DNA of 13,066 bases from an uncultured Acidobacteriota bacterium (GTDB lineage Bacteria; Acidobacteriota; Terriglobia; Terriglobales; Acidobacteriaceae). Below the pieces are notes generated by a model. That model was not told the DNA's origin. It saw only the letters and a program-made list of their open reading frames with translations, and searched no databases. Positions within the stretch are counted from its first letter, which is position 1. Each line of letters starts with the position of its first letter. Position numbers and translations under genes: made by a program. Below, piece after piece: positions 1-6,734 of this stretch. The stretch is taken from contig CAILBQ010000350.1 in NCBI GenBank assembly GCA_903832475.1, forward strand, positions 1-13,066. Direction: 5' to 3'.

Positions 1-2015
1 ACCCGACGCCGCTGCGCGAGTCACTGACGCTGCTCGGCCATGACGCCTTTCATGCGACGCTGACCGAGCCGCCGATCCCTGGCGACGCTACGTCGTCGCG
101 ACTCAAGGATGCGCTGCCGGCGTATGTCGCGTACCAGGGCGACGGTGACGTGACCGCACCGCTGGTCTATGTGAATTACGGCATGCCGGATGACTACAAG
201 GCGCTGCAGCGTCTGGGCGTGTCGGTCAAGGGCAGGATCGTCATTGTCCGCTACGGCGCCGGATGGCGTGGCCTGAAGCCGCGGCTGGCGCTGCAGCACG
301 GCGCGGTGGGCTGCATCATCTATTCCGACCCGGCCAACGATGGCTACGGCGTGGCGGACTCGTATCCCAAGGGTGCGGGACGGCCCAAGGATGGCGTGCA
401 GCGCGGCGGGGTGAACGATACGGCGTTTCCGGGCGATCCTCTGACCCCGGGAGTGGGCGCGACCAAGGACGCCAAGCGGCTGGACATCAAGGACACGCCG
501 ATCATTACCAAGATTCCGGTTCTGCCTATCTCTTACGCTGACGCGACGCCGCTGCTGTCGGCGATTGCGGGCCGCGTGGCTCCGGCGGGCTGGCGCGGCG
601 GGCTGCCGCTGACCTATCACCTGGGGCAGGGCGATGGCACGTCGGAGGCACCAAGCACGGCGAAGGTTCACCTCAAGATGTTTTCGAACTGGGATATCAA
701 GACGCTGTATGACGTGATTGCGAAGATTCCCGGAACGTCGGCGGCGGATGAGTGGGTGATTCGCGGCAACCATCACGATGCGTGGGTGAATGGGGCGGAC
801 GATCCTATCTCGGGTATGTCAGCCGAGCTCGAAGAAGCGCGGTCGCTGGGCGAGCTGGTCAAGCAAGGGTGGAAGCCGCGACGCACGATCATTTACTGCG
901 CGTGGGATGGAGAAGAACCGGGCCTCCTGGGTTCGACCGAGTGGGTGGAGACGCATGTAGACGAGCTGCGCAAGCATGCCGTGATGTATCTGAATTCGGA
1001 TTCGACCGGGCGCGGGTACTTGTTCCTGGAGGGTTCGCATGGCCTCGAGCATTTCATCAATGGCGTCGCCGCTGAGGTGACTGATCCTGAGAAGGGCGGG
1101 TCGGTGCTGGAGCGGACGCGCAAGGTGGAAATTGTGCGCGGGCGCGGCGGGGACAAGGCCGAGGTGCGCAACCGGGCTGATTTGCGCATTGGCGCGCTGG
1201 GCGATGGTTCGGATTATGTGAGCTTTCTGGATTTTGCGGGGATTCCGGCGCTCGACCTGGGCTTTGGCGGGGAAGATCGCGGCAGCCAGTATCATTCGAT
1301 TTACGACGATTTCTGGTGGTACACGCACTTTGCCGATACGGAGTTTGTGTATGGGCGGGCGCTGGCCCAGGTGAGCGGCACGGCGGTGATGCGCATGGCC
1401 GATGCCGAGCTGATTCCTTATAACTTTGCCAATACGGCGGACACCGTGGCGACCTATGTCGACGAAGTGAAGAAGCTGCTCAAGACGGAGCAGGATGAGA
1501 TTGCCGAGAAGAACAAGGAGATCGATGAAGGGGTGTTCGAGGCTTCGAGCGATCCAAAGAACCCGGTGGCCATTCCGAAGAAGGAAGACGCTCCGCCATT
1601 TTTGAATTTTGCTCCCTTGGAGAACGGCTCGGCAGCGTTGACGGCGAGCGCGAAGCTGTACCAGAACGAGGTCAAGGCGATTGAGGCCAACGGCGGCGCG
1701 GGGCTCGATGGGGCCGGGATCAGCGACGTGAACCAGCTGCTGATGCAGACGGAGCGGGCCTTCTTTAATCCTGAAGGGCTGCCGGGACGGAGCTACTTTA
1801 AGCACCAGCTCTATGCGCCCGGGGCTTACACGGGGTACGGGGTGAAGACCCTGCCGGCGGTTCGCGAGCCGATCGAGCAGCATAAGTGGGCGATTGCGGA
1901 TGCTTCGACGATCAGCGTGGGGAAGGTGCTGATGGATGAGAGCATGGCGATCAAGGCTGCGGCGGAGAAGCTAAAGGGACTGGCGGGGAGTGGGACGAGT
2001 GCAGGAGGGCAGTGA
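1..2015 (+). CDS. M28 family zinc metallopeptidase, glutamate carboxypeptidase II-like (5' end missing)
   Basis: The reading frame is open from base 3, so the start codon lies left of the window; 670 residues are visible and roughly 80 N-terminal residues, probably with a signal peptide, are missing. Domain order is a PA (protease-associated) domain at about residues 45-190, the M28 catalytic domain at about 235-450, and a transferrin-receptor-type dimerisation domain at about 500-660. All expected metal and catalytic residues are present, counting from base 3: H257, D267, E304 (general base), E305, D333 and H431, in the contexts GNHHDAW, WDGEEPGLLGSTEW, LNSDST and YHSIYDD. Family members are dimeric, two-zinc, periplasmic or exported carboxy- or aminopeptidases that trim peptides. 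The Lys of the human enzyme's glutarate pocket aligns with G611, so preference for C-terminal glutamate is doubtful. The family call is very secure; the substrate is unknown. Confidence 0.93.
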   Translation, partial: PTPLRESLTLLGHDAFHATLTEPPIPGDATSSRLKDALPAYVAYQGDGDVTAPLVYVNYGMPDDYKALQRLGVSVKGRIVIVRYGAGWRGLKPRLALQHGAVGCIIYSDPANDGYGVADSYPKGAGRPKDGVQRGGVNDTAFPGDPLTPGVGATKDAKRLDIKDTPIITKIPVLPISYADATPLLSAIAGRVAPAGWRGGLPLTYHLGQGDGTSEAPSTAKVHLKMFSNWDIKTLYDVIAKIPGTSAADEWVIRGNHHDAWVNGADDPISGMSAELEEARSLGELVKQGWKPRRTIIYCAWDGEEPGLLGSTEWVETHVDELRKHAVMYLNSDSTGRGYLFLEGSHGLEHFINGVAAEVTDPEKGGSVLERTRKVEIVRGRGGDKAEVRNRADLRIGALGDGSDYVSFLDFAGIPALDLGFGGEDRGSQYHSIYDDFWWYTHFADTEFVYGRALAQVSGTAVMRMADAELIPYNFANTADTVATYVDEVKKLLKTEQDEIAEKNKEIDEGVFEASSDPKNPVAIPKKEDAPPFLNFAPLENGSAALTASAKLYQNEVKAIEANGGAGLDGAGISDVNQLLMQTERAFFNPEGLPGRSYFKHQLYAPGAYTGYGVKTLPAVREPIEQHKWAIADASTISVGKVLMDESMAIKAAAEKLKGLAGSGTSAGGQ

Positions 2016-2017
2016 CG

Positions 2018-2557
2018 GTGGATTCTACGCGGAAAATTACGCGTATGCAGGCTGTGAGTAACCAACTTGATGTAGCGTACAAAGCTTATTTCTTATGGGA
2101 CGACCTTGTTTCAGCAATCACTTTAGCCGGTGCAGCTGAACGAGTGATGTCAGATATGCAGCCGCCTGGTGGCATTTTCGGCGTTGATGCGGTCTCCCTC
2201 CGCTCGATCATCAACCTTTACATAAGGCCCGAATACTGGAAGGAAGCCGCCAAACATTATCGCGCCGACTATGACTTTTTTCGGCATGCAGATTTAAAGA
2301 CTCAGACCGAATACGTGATCAAAGAGGACGCAGCAGATTTCTTTCTCCTTATTCCCTTGCTTTCATTTACGTACTTGAAGGAAGAAACTACGCGCTCTAT
2401 GCGGGCGTATGAGCAATGGTTCTTCAATAAAAATCCGCGCCTGTTGAAAACACGGGACCAAGCCAACGACACATTCCTTAGAAGTTTGCCAGAAACCCAA
2501 TCGATGACCAAGCAACAGTTTTATGAAATGCGCTGCTTTATTGATACAGGGTCATGA
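2018..2557 (+). CDS. Conserved hypothetical protein, AT-rich, probably acquired
   Basis: I assign no function to this 179-residue soluble protein. It has no signal peptide or membrane segment and looks mostly helical, with an N-terminal stretch (QLDVAYKAYF, ITLAGAAERV) resembling a family of uncharacterised bacterial proteins. GTG at 2018 is preferred as start because GGAGGG at 2004-2009 lies 8 bases upstream. GTG at 2012, overlapping the peptidase stop as GTGA, would leave only 2 bases; ATG at 2045 has no good ribosome binding site. Composition differs from its neighbours: 24 of 60 bases are G or C at 2341-2400, against 43 of 60 at 1681-1740 in the peptidase. This suggests horizontal transfer behind a resident gene whose 3' end supplies the ribosome binding site. 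It ends 18 bases from the convergent hydrolase gene. Confidence 0.75.
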   Translation: MDSTRKITRMQAVSNQLDVAYKAYFLWDDLVSAITLAGAAERVMSDMQPPGGIFGVDAVSLRSIINLYIRPEYWKEAAKHYRADYDFFRHADLKTQTEYVIKEDAADFFLLIPLLSFTYLKEETTRSMRAYEQWFFNKNPRLLKTRDQANDTFLRSLPETQSMTKQQFYEMRCFIDTGS

Positions 2558-2575
2558 CAGAAACGCTCTATTGGG

Positions 2576-3283
2576 TCAACGGAGGGTGAGAAACGGATTG
2601 CGGTACTTCTCTTCGCCGATAGTGGTCAGGGGGCCGTGGCCGGGGAGTACCTGCGTGTTTTCGGGGAGCACGAGCAGGCGGGTGTGGATGGAATCGAGAA
2701 TCTGACGGCTGTTGCCGCCGGGCAGGTCGGTGCGGCCGATGCTTCCGGCAAAGAGGGTGTCTCCGGCGATGAGCAGGCCCGCTTTGGCGGGGCTCGGATC
2801 GGCTGGAAAGCTTGAGTTGGCGGATGGCGGGGCGAAGTAGAGGCAGATGCTGCCCTGGGTGTGGCCGGGGGTGTGCAGTACCTGCGCCGGGGCGGCGTCG
2901 AGGCCGACTTTCATGCCGTCGGTGAGGCTGGCGTCAGGGGCAGCTGTTTCGGGTGTTTCGATGCCCAGCCAGCCAGCTTGAGAGTCCATCATTTTGAGCA
3001 GGGGCAGGTCGGCTTCGTTGAGGAGGATAGGCGCTCCGGTGAGGCGTTTTAGCTTGAGCGCGCCGCCGATGTGGTCGATGTGGGCGTGGGTGATGAGAAT
3101 CTGCTTGAGCGTGAGGCCGAGTTCGGTGAGGCGGCGGTGGATGCGGGAGATTTCGTCGCCTGGATCGATCACGATGGCTTCGCGGGCGGCGGGGTCACCG
3201 AGGATAGTGCAGTTGCACTGCAGCGGGCCTACAGGGAAGGTTTCAATGATGACGGATTGCTGCGGTTGAATTTCGGCGGCCAT
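2576..3283 (-). CDS. Metallo-beta-lactamase-fold hydrolase, glyoxalase II-like (YcbL type)
   Basis: The 235-residue protein carries the full dinuclear metal set of the glyoxalase-II branch: H66-x-H68-x-D70-H71 (THAHIDHIGG), H141 in TPGHTQGS, D175 in GDTLFAGSIGRTD and H216 in LPGHGP. The C-terminal GEEKYRNPF is also typical of this branch. Such proteins hydrolyse thioesters such as hydroxyacylglutathione or related acyl-thiols in the cytoplasm. The protein is near the short YcbL length and lacks the longer C-terminal substrate domain of classical GloB, so the exact substrate is open. A Pro/Ser/Ala-rich insert at about residues 151-168 lies between two core strands. ATG at 3283 is chosen because family homology begins just after it; an in-frame ATG at 3346 would add 21 unlikely residues. 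The gene is divergent from the small protein at 3446. Confidence 0.9.
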   Translation of the reverse strand: MAAEIQPQQSVIIETFPVGPLQCNCTILGDPAAREAIVIDPGDEISRIHRRLTELGLTLKQILITHAHIDHIGGALKLKRLTGAPILLNEADLPLLKMMDSQAGWLGIETPETAAPDASLTDGMKVGLDAAPAQVLHTPGHTQGSICLYFAPPSANSSFPADPSPAKAGLLIAGDTLFAGSIGRTDLPGGNSRQILDSIHTRLLVLPENTQVLPGHGPLTTIGEEKYRNPFLTLR

Positions 3284-3445
3284 AGCTGATTTTAGCGTTG
3301 CGGCAATCAGGAAGGGATGAGCAGGTGGTGTCCCGCCTTCTCGCATGAAGTAGAAGTCGCGTGATTGTTGTCACTTGAATATAGGCTCCGGACCGCTAGA
3401 CTCGTCTCAACTACCCGCACGTTGTGGTTTTGAAGGAGTTTTGCG

Positions 3446-3679
3446 ATGCCTCTGGCTCGTCCTACATTCCTGCGCGTGTGCGTGGCGAATGGTTCTCAAC
3501 GTTCAGTCTGCACCTGGTGCCTGCGTTCTCTCGCCATGCTTTCGAGCGAGGAGGAGCTGACGGCATTCGAGGTCGACCATGTATGCGATCATGCCGACTT
3601 GCAGCGATTTGCTCCTGCCGCCCAGCGCCGGGTCATGCAGTCAAACTCGTTTCAAGCCTGGGTGACCGCCCGGACCTGA
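3446..3679 (+). CDS. Small cysteine-containing protein, possible zinc-binding
   Basis: This is a 77-residue protein of unknown function. A strong ribosome binding site AAGGAG (3433-3438) lies 7 bases before the ATG, the main reason to believe the gene. Cysteines occur at positions 12, 22, 25 and 47, with histidines at 45 and 49, in the contexts RVCVANG, SVCTWCLRSL and DHVCDHADL. The C-x2-C pair plus a downstream Cys/His cluster could form a small metal site; this is inferred from spacing only. An acidic patch (SSEEELTAFE) lies between the Cys clusters. There is no signal peptide or membrane helix. It sits alone between the divergent hydrolase and the convergent membrane-protein gene. Its last 47 bases would overlap the minus-strand gene if that gene's possible frameshift is real. 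Confidence 0.65.
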   Translation: MPLARPTFLRVCVANGSQRSVCTWCLRSLAMLSSEEELTAFEVDHVCDHADLQRFAPAAQRRVMQSNSFQAWVTART

Positions 3680-3715
3680 GCTCATAGCGCTCCAGTGGGT
3701 TGGGCTCGGGCTTGA

Positions 3716-4630
3716 TCATGCCGACCAGGAAATCCAGGAGCCGATCAAGCTCGGCCGTGCGGTCATGTTTTCCTGCGGAAGGGCGGCGGCGAGCGACCAG
3801 AGGCCGAGCAGGGCAAGGCCCACCAGGTTGGGGAAGAGCAGCGGAGCCATGATCGGTGCGCCGTAGACGGATCGTTCCAACAACGTGGCGCCGGGGGCGT
3901 AGAGATTCATGCGCAGGTGGAACCAGAAGCCGAGCAGGCCAACGCAGGCCTGTAGCCCCAGCACGAGCAGGGTGAGGTCGAGGTAGCGGCGGGTCACCGG
4001 CATCACGATGGGAACGGTGAGAAAACCGGTGGCGAGGGCGCTGGAGACGACGGGGATCCATTCCGTGTTAGCGAAGAAGCCGTTGGTGGCGTGGTCGGTG
4101 AGCGAGAGGACGAAGTTGCCGAAGAAGCCTCCGTTGGCCAGCAGGATCACCCAGCGGGCCCACTCGATCGATCGGGCCAAGACGAGTCGGTTCAAGATCA
4201 GCAGAAAACCAAGGCCGGTGTAGGCCAGCGGGGCGACGAAGGGCGCGGCGTAGGTGAGTGAGCGCAGGGTTCGTTCGGCGAAGAAGCTGCTTTCGAGGTG
4301 GTAGAGGACGCCGGCCAGGCCTATCAGAATGCTGAGGCCGCCGACAAAGAAGCCGAGGTCGCGCCACGCGGCCTGGAAATTCCAGCGCCACTTCACGAGT
4401 ATGGCCATCGCGAGCAAGATCGGCGCAGCCATCGAGAAATAGAGCGGGATGTACTCCGCGGCTCTGCGGAACTGGTTGACGGAGTGAGCGAGCACAATGT
4501 CGCCGGCCAGGATGGCGAGGTTGACGGTGACGAAGAGCTCCAGCAGGAGTTGCAGGTCGAGCAGCCAGGCGACCAGTGGATGGCGAAGCACGATGCGGAA
4601 CAAGTTTCTGGCTCTAAGGGTGAGCGGCAT
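3716..4630 (-). CDS. Eight-helix integral membrane protein, putative partner of the octaheme cytochrome
   Basis: A 304-residue hydrophobic protein with about eight membrane segments, near residues 18-48, 60-80, 92-115, 125-150, 158-178, 191-211, 217-238 and 257-284. Histidines at or near membrane faces (H17, H49, H111, H180, H238) could bind haem or quinone, but I recognise no established family; an NrfD-like quinol-interacting subunit is one possibility. ATG at 4630 is chosen because CAGGAG at 4642-4637 lies 6 bases upstream; ATGs at 4636 and 4657 are poorer. The start lies inside the cytochrome gene (17-base overlap), so the two are probably translationally coupled and act together. The reading frame stops soon after helix eight, while the +1 frame continues with protein-like sequence to 3633; see findings for a possible frameshift near the A-run at 3768-3771. 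Confidence 0.8.
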   Translation of the reverse strand: MPLTLRARNLFRIVLRHPLVAWLLDLQLLLELFVTVNLAILAGDIVLAHSVNQFRRAAEYIPLYFSMAAPILLAMAILVKWRWNFQAAWRDLGFFVGGLSILIGLAGVLYHLESSFFAERTLRSLTYAAPFVAPLAYTGLGFLLILNRLVLARSIEWARWVILLANGGFFGNFVLSLTDHATNGFFANTEWIPVVSSALATGFLTVPIVMPVTRRYLDLTLLVLGLQACVGLLGFWFHLRMNLYAPGATLLERSVYGAPIMAPLLFPNLVGLALLGLWSLAAALPQENMTARPSLIGSWISWSA

Positions 4631-5879
4631 GAGCATCTCCTGTTGCGGCTTTGCCATTGGCGGCGCGCAATACTTCCGCGTCTTGCTTGAGCTGAACCGT
4701 CTTCTGCAACAGGCCGTAGTTGCCGTGCCATTGCACAAAATCGGCGCCACCCATGAAGGCTCCGTGCTTGCTGGTGCGGCCGTCGTAGTGCCATAGATCG
4801 AAGTAGGTGAAGTCGATGGGGTTCGAGAAAGGAGGGCCTTTCAGGGTGCCGTCCTTGTGCAGGTCGTCCATGATGGCCTTGGCGGCGAGAACTTTGGCAT
4901 TGGTGCTGGCGACGACCTGGTCGGCCTGTGTGTAGACCCGGTCGATCAGCGGCGCAGTGTGACATTGCGAGCAAACCTGCTTCATCGCGGCCTGGTTGCG
5001 AAGAGCGTTGGGCCGACGGGTGCTGACCGCGTCTGCTAAATACCACCCGAGGCGATCGGAAGGGTCGTGGGTGACTTTGAGCCCATTCAATCCGCTCATG
5101 TGGCAGGTAGCGCAGGTGGGCACGAACATGTCACGGGTGCTGAGCGTTTTCGGATCGGCTTTGAGATTGAGCAGCTTTTCCTGGGCGGCGAACATGACGC
5201 CGTGCTTCGATTCGTCATAAATTTCGATTTGCGAATGGTCGGGGCCCATGTGGCACTGGGCGCAGGTGGAAGGGCGGCGCGCCAGTTCAACGGAACTGGT
5301 GTGGCGAGAGTGGCAATTGGTGCAGCTGCCGATGGTGCCGTCGTCGTTCGGCTTGCCGACAGCGTGGCATTGCTCGCAGCCGGAAACCATGGCGGAGCCG
5401 CCTTCCGCTGTGACGAAGGGATGCGGCGGACGCCTGGTGCCGCCGGGCTGAAATTGCTCACTGAAGGAGACTTGTTGCGGGGTCAGGCCTTTTTCGCCAT
5501 AGATGGCGGCCCAGCTGGGGGCGGCGTGGCGGCTGTGCAGGAATTCCTGGTAAATGCCTTCGTGGCAGCTGCGGCAATTGCCAGCGGTCAGGTGGGCGCT
5601 GATGACGAAACCGTGGTGGTCTTTCTTTTCCTGTCCCTGGCCGGGCTGATGGCAGTCGAGACAATTGACGCCCTTTTTGGCGTGTGCGCTCATTTCGTAT
5701 TCATGCACGACTGAGTACTGCAGTCGGGCATGGCATTCGGCGCACTTGCCGCTGGCACGCACGAAGTCGGCGGTGGGCTGCTCGGTGTCCGCTTTGGGCC
5801 GGGCACGATTGATGAGGAAGCCGGAAAGGATCAGCGCGAATGCGAGGGTGACCGCGATGAAGACAGAGCGGAAGGACAT
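4614..5879 (-). CDS. Octaheme cytochrome c, hydroxylamine-oxidoreductase family
   Basis: The 421-residue protein has eight CxxCH haem-binding motifs, with first cysteines at 46, 73, 102, 168, 186, 206, 256 and 303. An N-terminal hydrophobic segment (about residues 6-24) after MSFR looks like an uncleaved anchor or signal peptide without a lipobox, so the protein faces the periplasm. Motif spacing, the long haem-free C-terminal part and segments such as IYDESKHGVMF and GADFVQWHGNY match the HAO (octahaem cytochrome) family. Family members oxidise hydroxylamine or hydrazine, or reduce nitrite or hydroxylamine. Direction depends on a cross-linking tyrosine that I cannot place without an alignment (Y365 and Y388 are candidates). 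GGAG lies 5 bases before the ATG. The gene overlaps a membrane-protein gene downstream, which may link it to the quinone pool. No haoB or napC-type gene is visible here. Confidence 0.88.
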   Translation of the reverse strand: MSFRSVFIAVTLAFALILSGFLINRARPKADTEQPTADFVRASGKCAECHARLQYSVVHEYEMSAHAKKGVNCLDCHQPGQGQEKKDHHGFVISAHLTAGNCRSCHEGIYQEFLHSRHAAPSWAAIYGEKGLTPQQVSFSEQFQPGGTRRPPHPFVTAEGGSAMVSGCEQCHAVGKPNDDGTIGSCTNCHSRHTSSVELARRPSTCAQCHMGPDHSQIEIYDESKHGVMFAAQEKLLNLKADPKTLSTRDMFVPTCATCHMSGLNGLKVTHDPSDRLGWYLADAVSTRRPNALRNQAAMKQVCSQCHTAPLIDRVYTQADQVVASTNAKVLAAKAIMDDLHKDGTLKGPPFSNPIDFTYFDLWHYDGRTSKHGAFMGGADFVQWHGNYGLLQKTVQLKQDAEVLRAANGKAATGDAHAAHP

Positions 5880-5923
5880 GAGGTCTCCAAAAACGGACAG
5901 TTAGCCGCTTTCCATTTCATGAA

Positions 5924-5979
5924 TTAATTGGCATGAGTATTAAAGCACGGCAGCAAAACCCGGAGAAGCGACTTAAGTC
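5924..5979 (-). promoter_or_regulatory. Dyad elements upstream of the octaheme cytochrome gene
   Basis: Two symmetric elements lie in the gap before the cytochrome gene: TTAAT-N10-ATTAA at 5924-5943 and the perfect 10-base palindrome GACTTAAGTC at 5970-5979. The surroundings are AT-richer than the coding DNA, as expected for a promoter. No convincing -35/-10 pair, FNR box or sigma-54 site could be placed, so a regulatory role is only suggested. The rest of the 215-base gap holds the secG terminator and nothing else recognised. Confidence 0.25.
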
Positions 5980-6038
5980 ACAGAATGGGCGGGAAGCGAC
6001 GAAATTTTGAAAAGGCAGGCAGGCACGCGGGAGGGAGG

Positions 6039-6070
6039 CAAACAACAACGGCAGACCCGAAGGCCTGCCG
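6039..6070 (-). terminator. Rho-independent terminator of secG
   Basis: On the minus strand a 9-base-pair stem (one G-T wobble) closes a TTCG tetraloop at 6070-6049 and is followed by TTGTTGTTTG. It starts 24 bases past the secG stop. The very stable UUCG loop plus T-rich tail is a textbook intrinsic terminator and separates secG from the cytochrome gene. Confidence 0.85.
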
Positions 6071-6094
6071 TCGACAAACGCGAAGAGGAAAGAG

Positions 6095-6412
6095 CTATTT
6101 GCCGGGTTTCGCGGGCGCGGAGACGGGTGCAGAGCCTTTCAATCCGGAAAAGACGCTGGTGCCGTTACCGTTGGAGCGCAGGTAGAGAACGGTTAGCGAT
6201 AGCGACGTGATCATGAATAGCGCTGCGGCCCATCCTGTCATCTTGGTTAGCAGGTTGGCTGCTGCACGGGGGCCGAAGGCGGTCTGCGAGCCTTGACCGC
6301 CGAAGGTGCCGGCGAGATCGGCGCTCTTGCCCTGTTGCAGCAAGACCACAAGGATGAGGAAGAAACAGACGATGACGTGGATGACGATGGTGAAGTAAAG
6401 CAAGAAATGCAT
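6095..6412 (-). CDS. secG: SecG subunit of the Sec protein translocase
   Basis: The 105-residue protein has the SecG layout: a first membrane helix (about residues 3-25, ending in VLLQQGKSADL), a conserved Gly/Ala/Phe-rich loop (GTFGGQGSQTAFG at about 35-47), and a second helix at about 58-80. The QQGKSADL and GSQTAFG motifs are diagnostic. A Gly/Ser/Ala/Pro-rich tail follows. SecG associates with SecYE in the inner membrane and assists SecA-driven export. ATG at 6412 is the only sensible start; AGGAAA lies rather far upstream. A tRNA-Leu gene lies 93 bases upstream on the same strand with no terminator seen between them, so the two may share the promoter at 6609-6637. A strong terminator follows the gene. 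Confidence 0.95.
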   Translation of the reverse strand: MHFLLYFTIVIHVIVCFFLILVVLLQQGKSADLAGTFGGQGSQTAFGPRAAANLLTKMTGWAAALFMITSLSLTVLYLRSNGNGTSVFSGLKGSAPVSAPAKPGK

Positions 6413-6505
6413 GAGCTGGACTGCTTTCCTGGGTCTCGTGCGGGCGGTTGAGGTGTATGCCCGGAACGGAGAGAGTTTCTTGTGAAGACTCGGGGTTCAG
6501 AACTT

Positions 6506-6590
6506 TGGTGCGGAGGAGGGGACTTGAACCCCTATGCCTTGCGGCGCAAGCACCTCAAGCTTGTGCGTCTGCCAATTTCGCCACCTCCGC
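6506..6590 (-). tRNA. tRNA-Leu (anticodon GAG)
   Basis: Read on the minus strand, the acceptor arm GCGGAGG (6590-6584) pairs with CCTCCGC next to the discriminator base at 6509, and CCA is encoded at 6508-6506. The T-arm contains GGTTCAAGTCC. The anticodon stem CAAGC/GCTTG encloses the loop TTGAGGT, giving anticodon GAG at 6556-6554, which reads CUU and CUC. A long variable arm with a CGCCGCAAGGC-type hairpin marks it as a class II tRNA, as expected for leucine. Confidence 0.96.
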
Positions 6591-6608
6591 GGGTGGGGCA
6601 ACCTACGA

Positions 6609-6637
6609 AGTATACCAAAGGTGGAAGAAGGGTGGAA
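6609..6637 (-). promoter_or_regulatory. Probable promoter of tRNA-Leu and possibly secG
   Basis: On the minus strand TATACT at 6614-6609 is a near-consensus -10 box located 18 bases before the tRNA 5' end. A 17-base spacer upstream places a weak -35 (TTCCAC) at 6637-6632. The position suits a short-leader tRNA transcript; the -35 box is poor. Confidence 0.5.
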
Positions 6638-6734
6638 GCGAAGTGCCTCGTTTCGACCGCCGGTAAGGGTACGGCGAAGATAAAGATGAATTTCCTTGAA
6701 GCGATTTGGGGGAAACGTCGTCTTTACCAGTGTG

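Noticed and set aside
21..776. Minus-strand open frame of 251 codons at the left edge
   Set aside because: Very Arg-rich, no motif, and opposite the PA and catalytic regions of the peptidase.
819..1883. Long minus-strand open frame (354 codons) opposite the peptidase gene
   Set aside because: It mirrors the codons of a clearly conserved zinc peptidase, is Arg/His/Leu-rich and has no motif; it is a shadow of high-GC coding DNA.
3347..3445. Sigma-70 promoter for the small protein (TTGTCA at 3368-3373)
   Set aside because: No -10 hexamer at a usual spacing; GCTAGA at 3395-3400 would need a 21-base spacer.
5067..5714. Plus-strand open frame of 215 codons
   Set aside because: Lies wholly opposite the octaheme cytochrome, whose eight CxxCH motifs fix the true frame.
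5880..5990. Sigma-54 or FNR-type promoter for the cytochrome gene
   Set aside because: A TTGCT-like element exists on the minus strand but lacks a correctly spaced GG element; no TTGAT-N4-ATCAA box is present.
6620..6638. Direct repeat GGTGGAAG (6620-6627 and 6631-6638) upstream of the tRNA
   Set aside because: Only 8 bases, two copies, in purine-rich DNA; probably chance.
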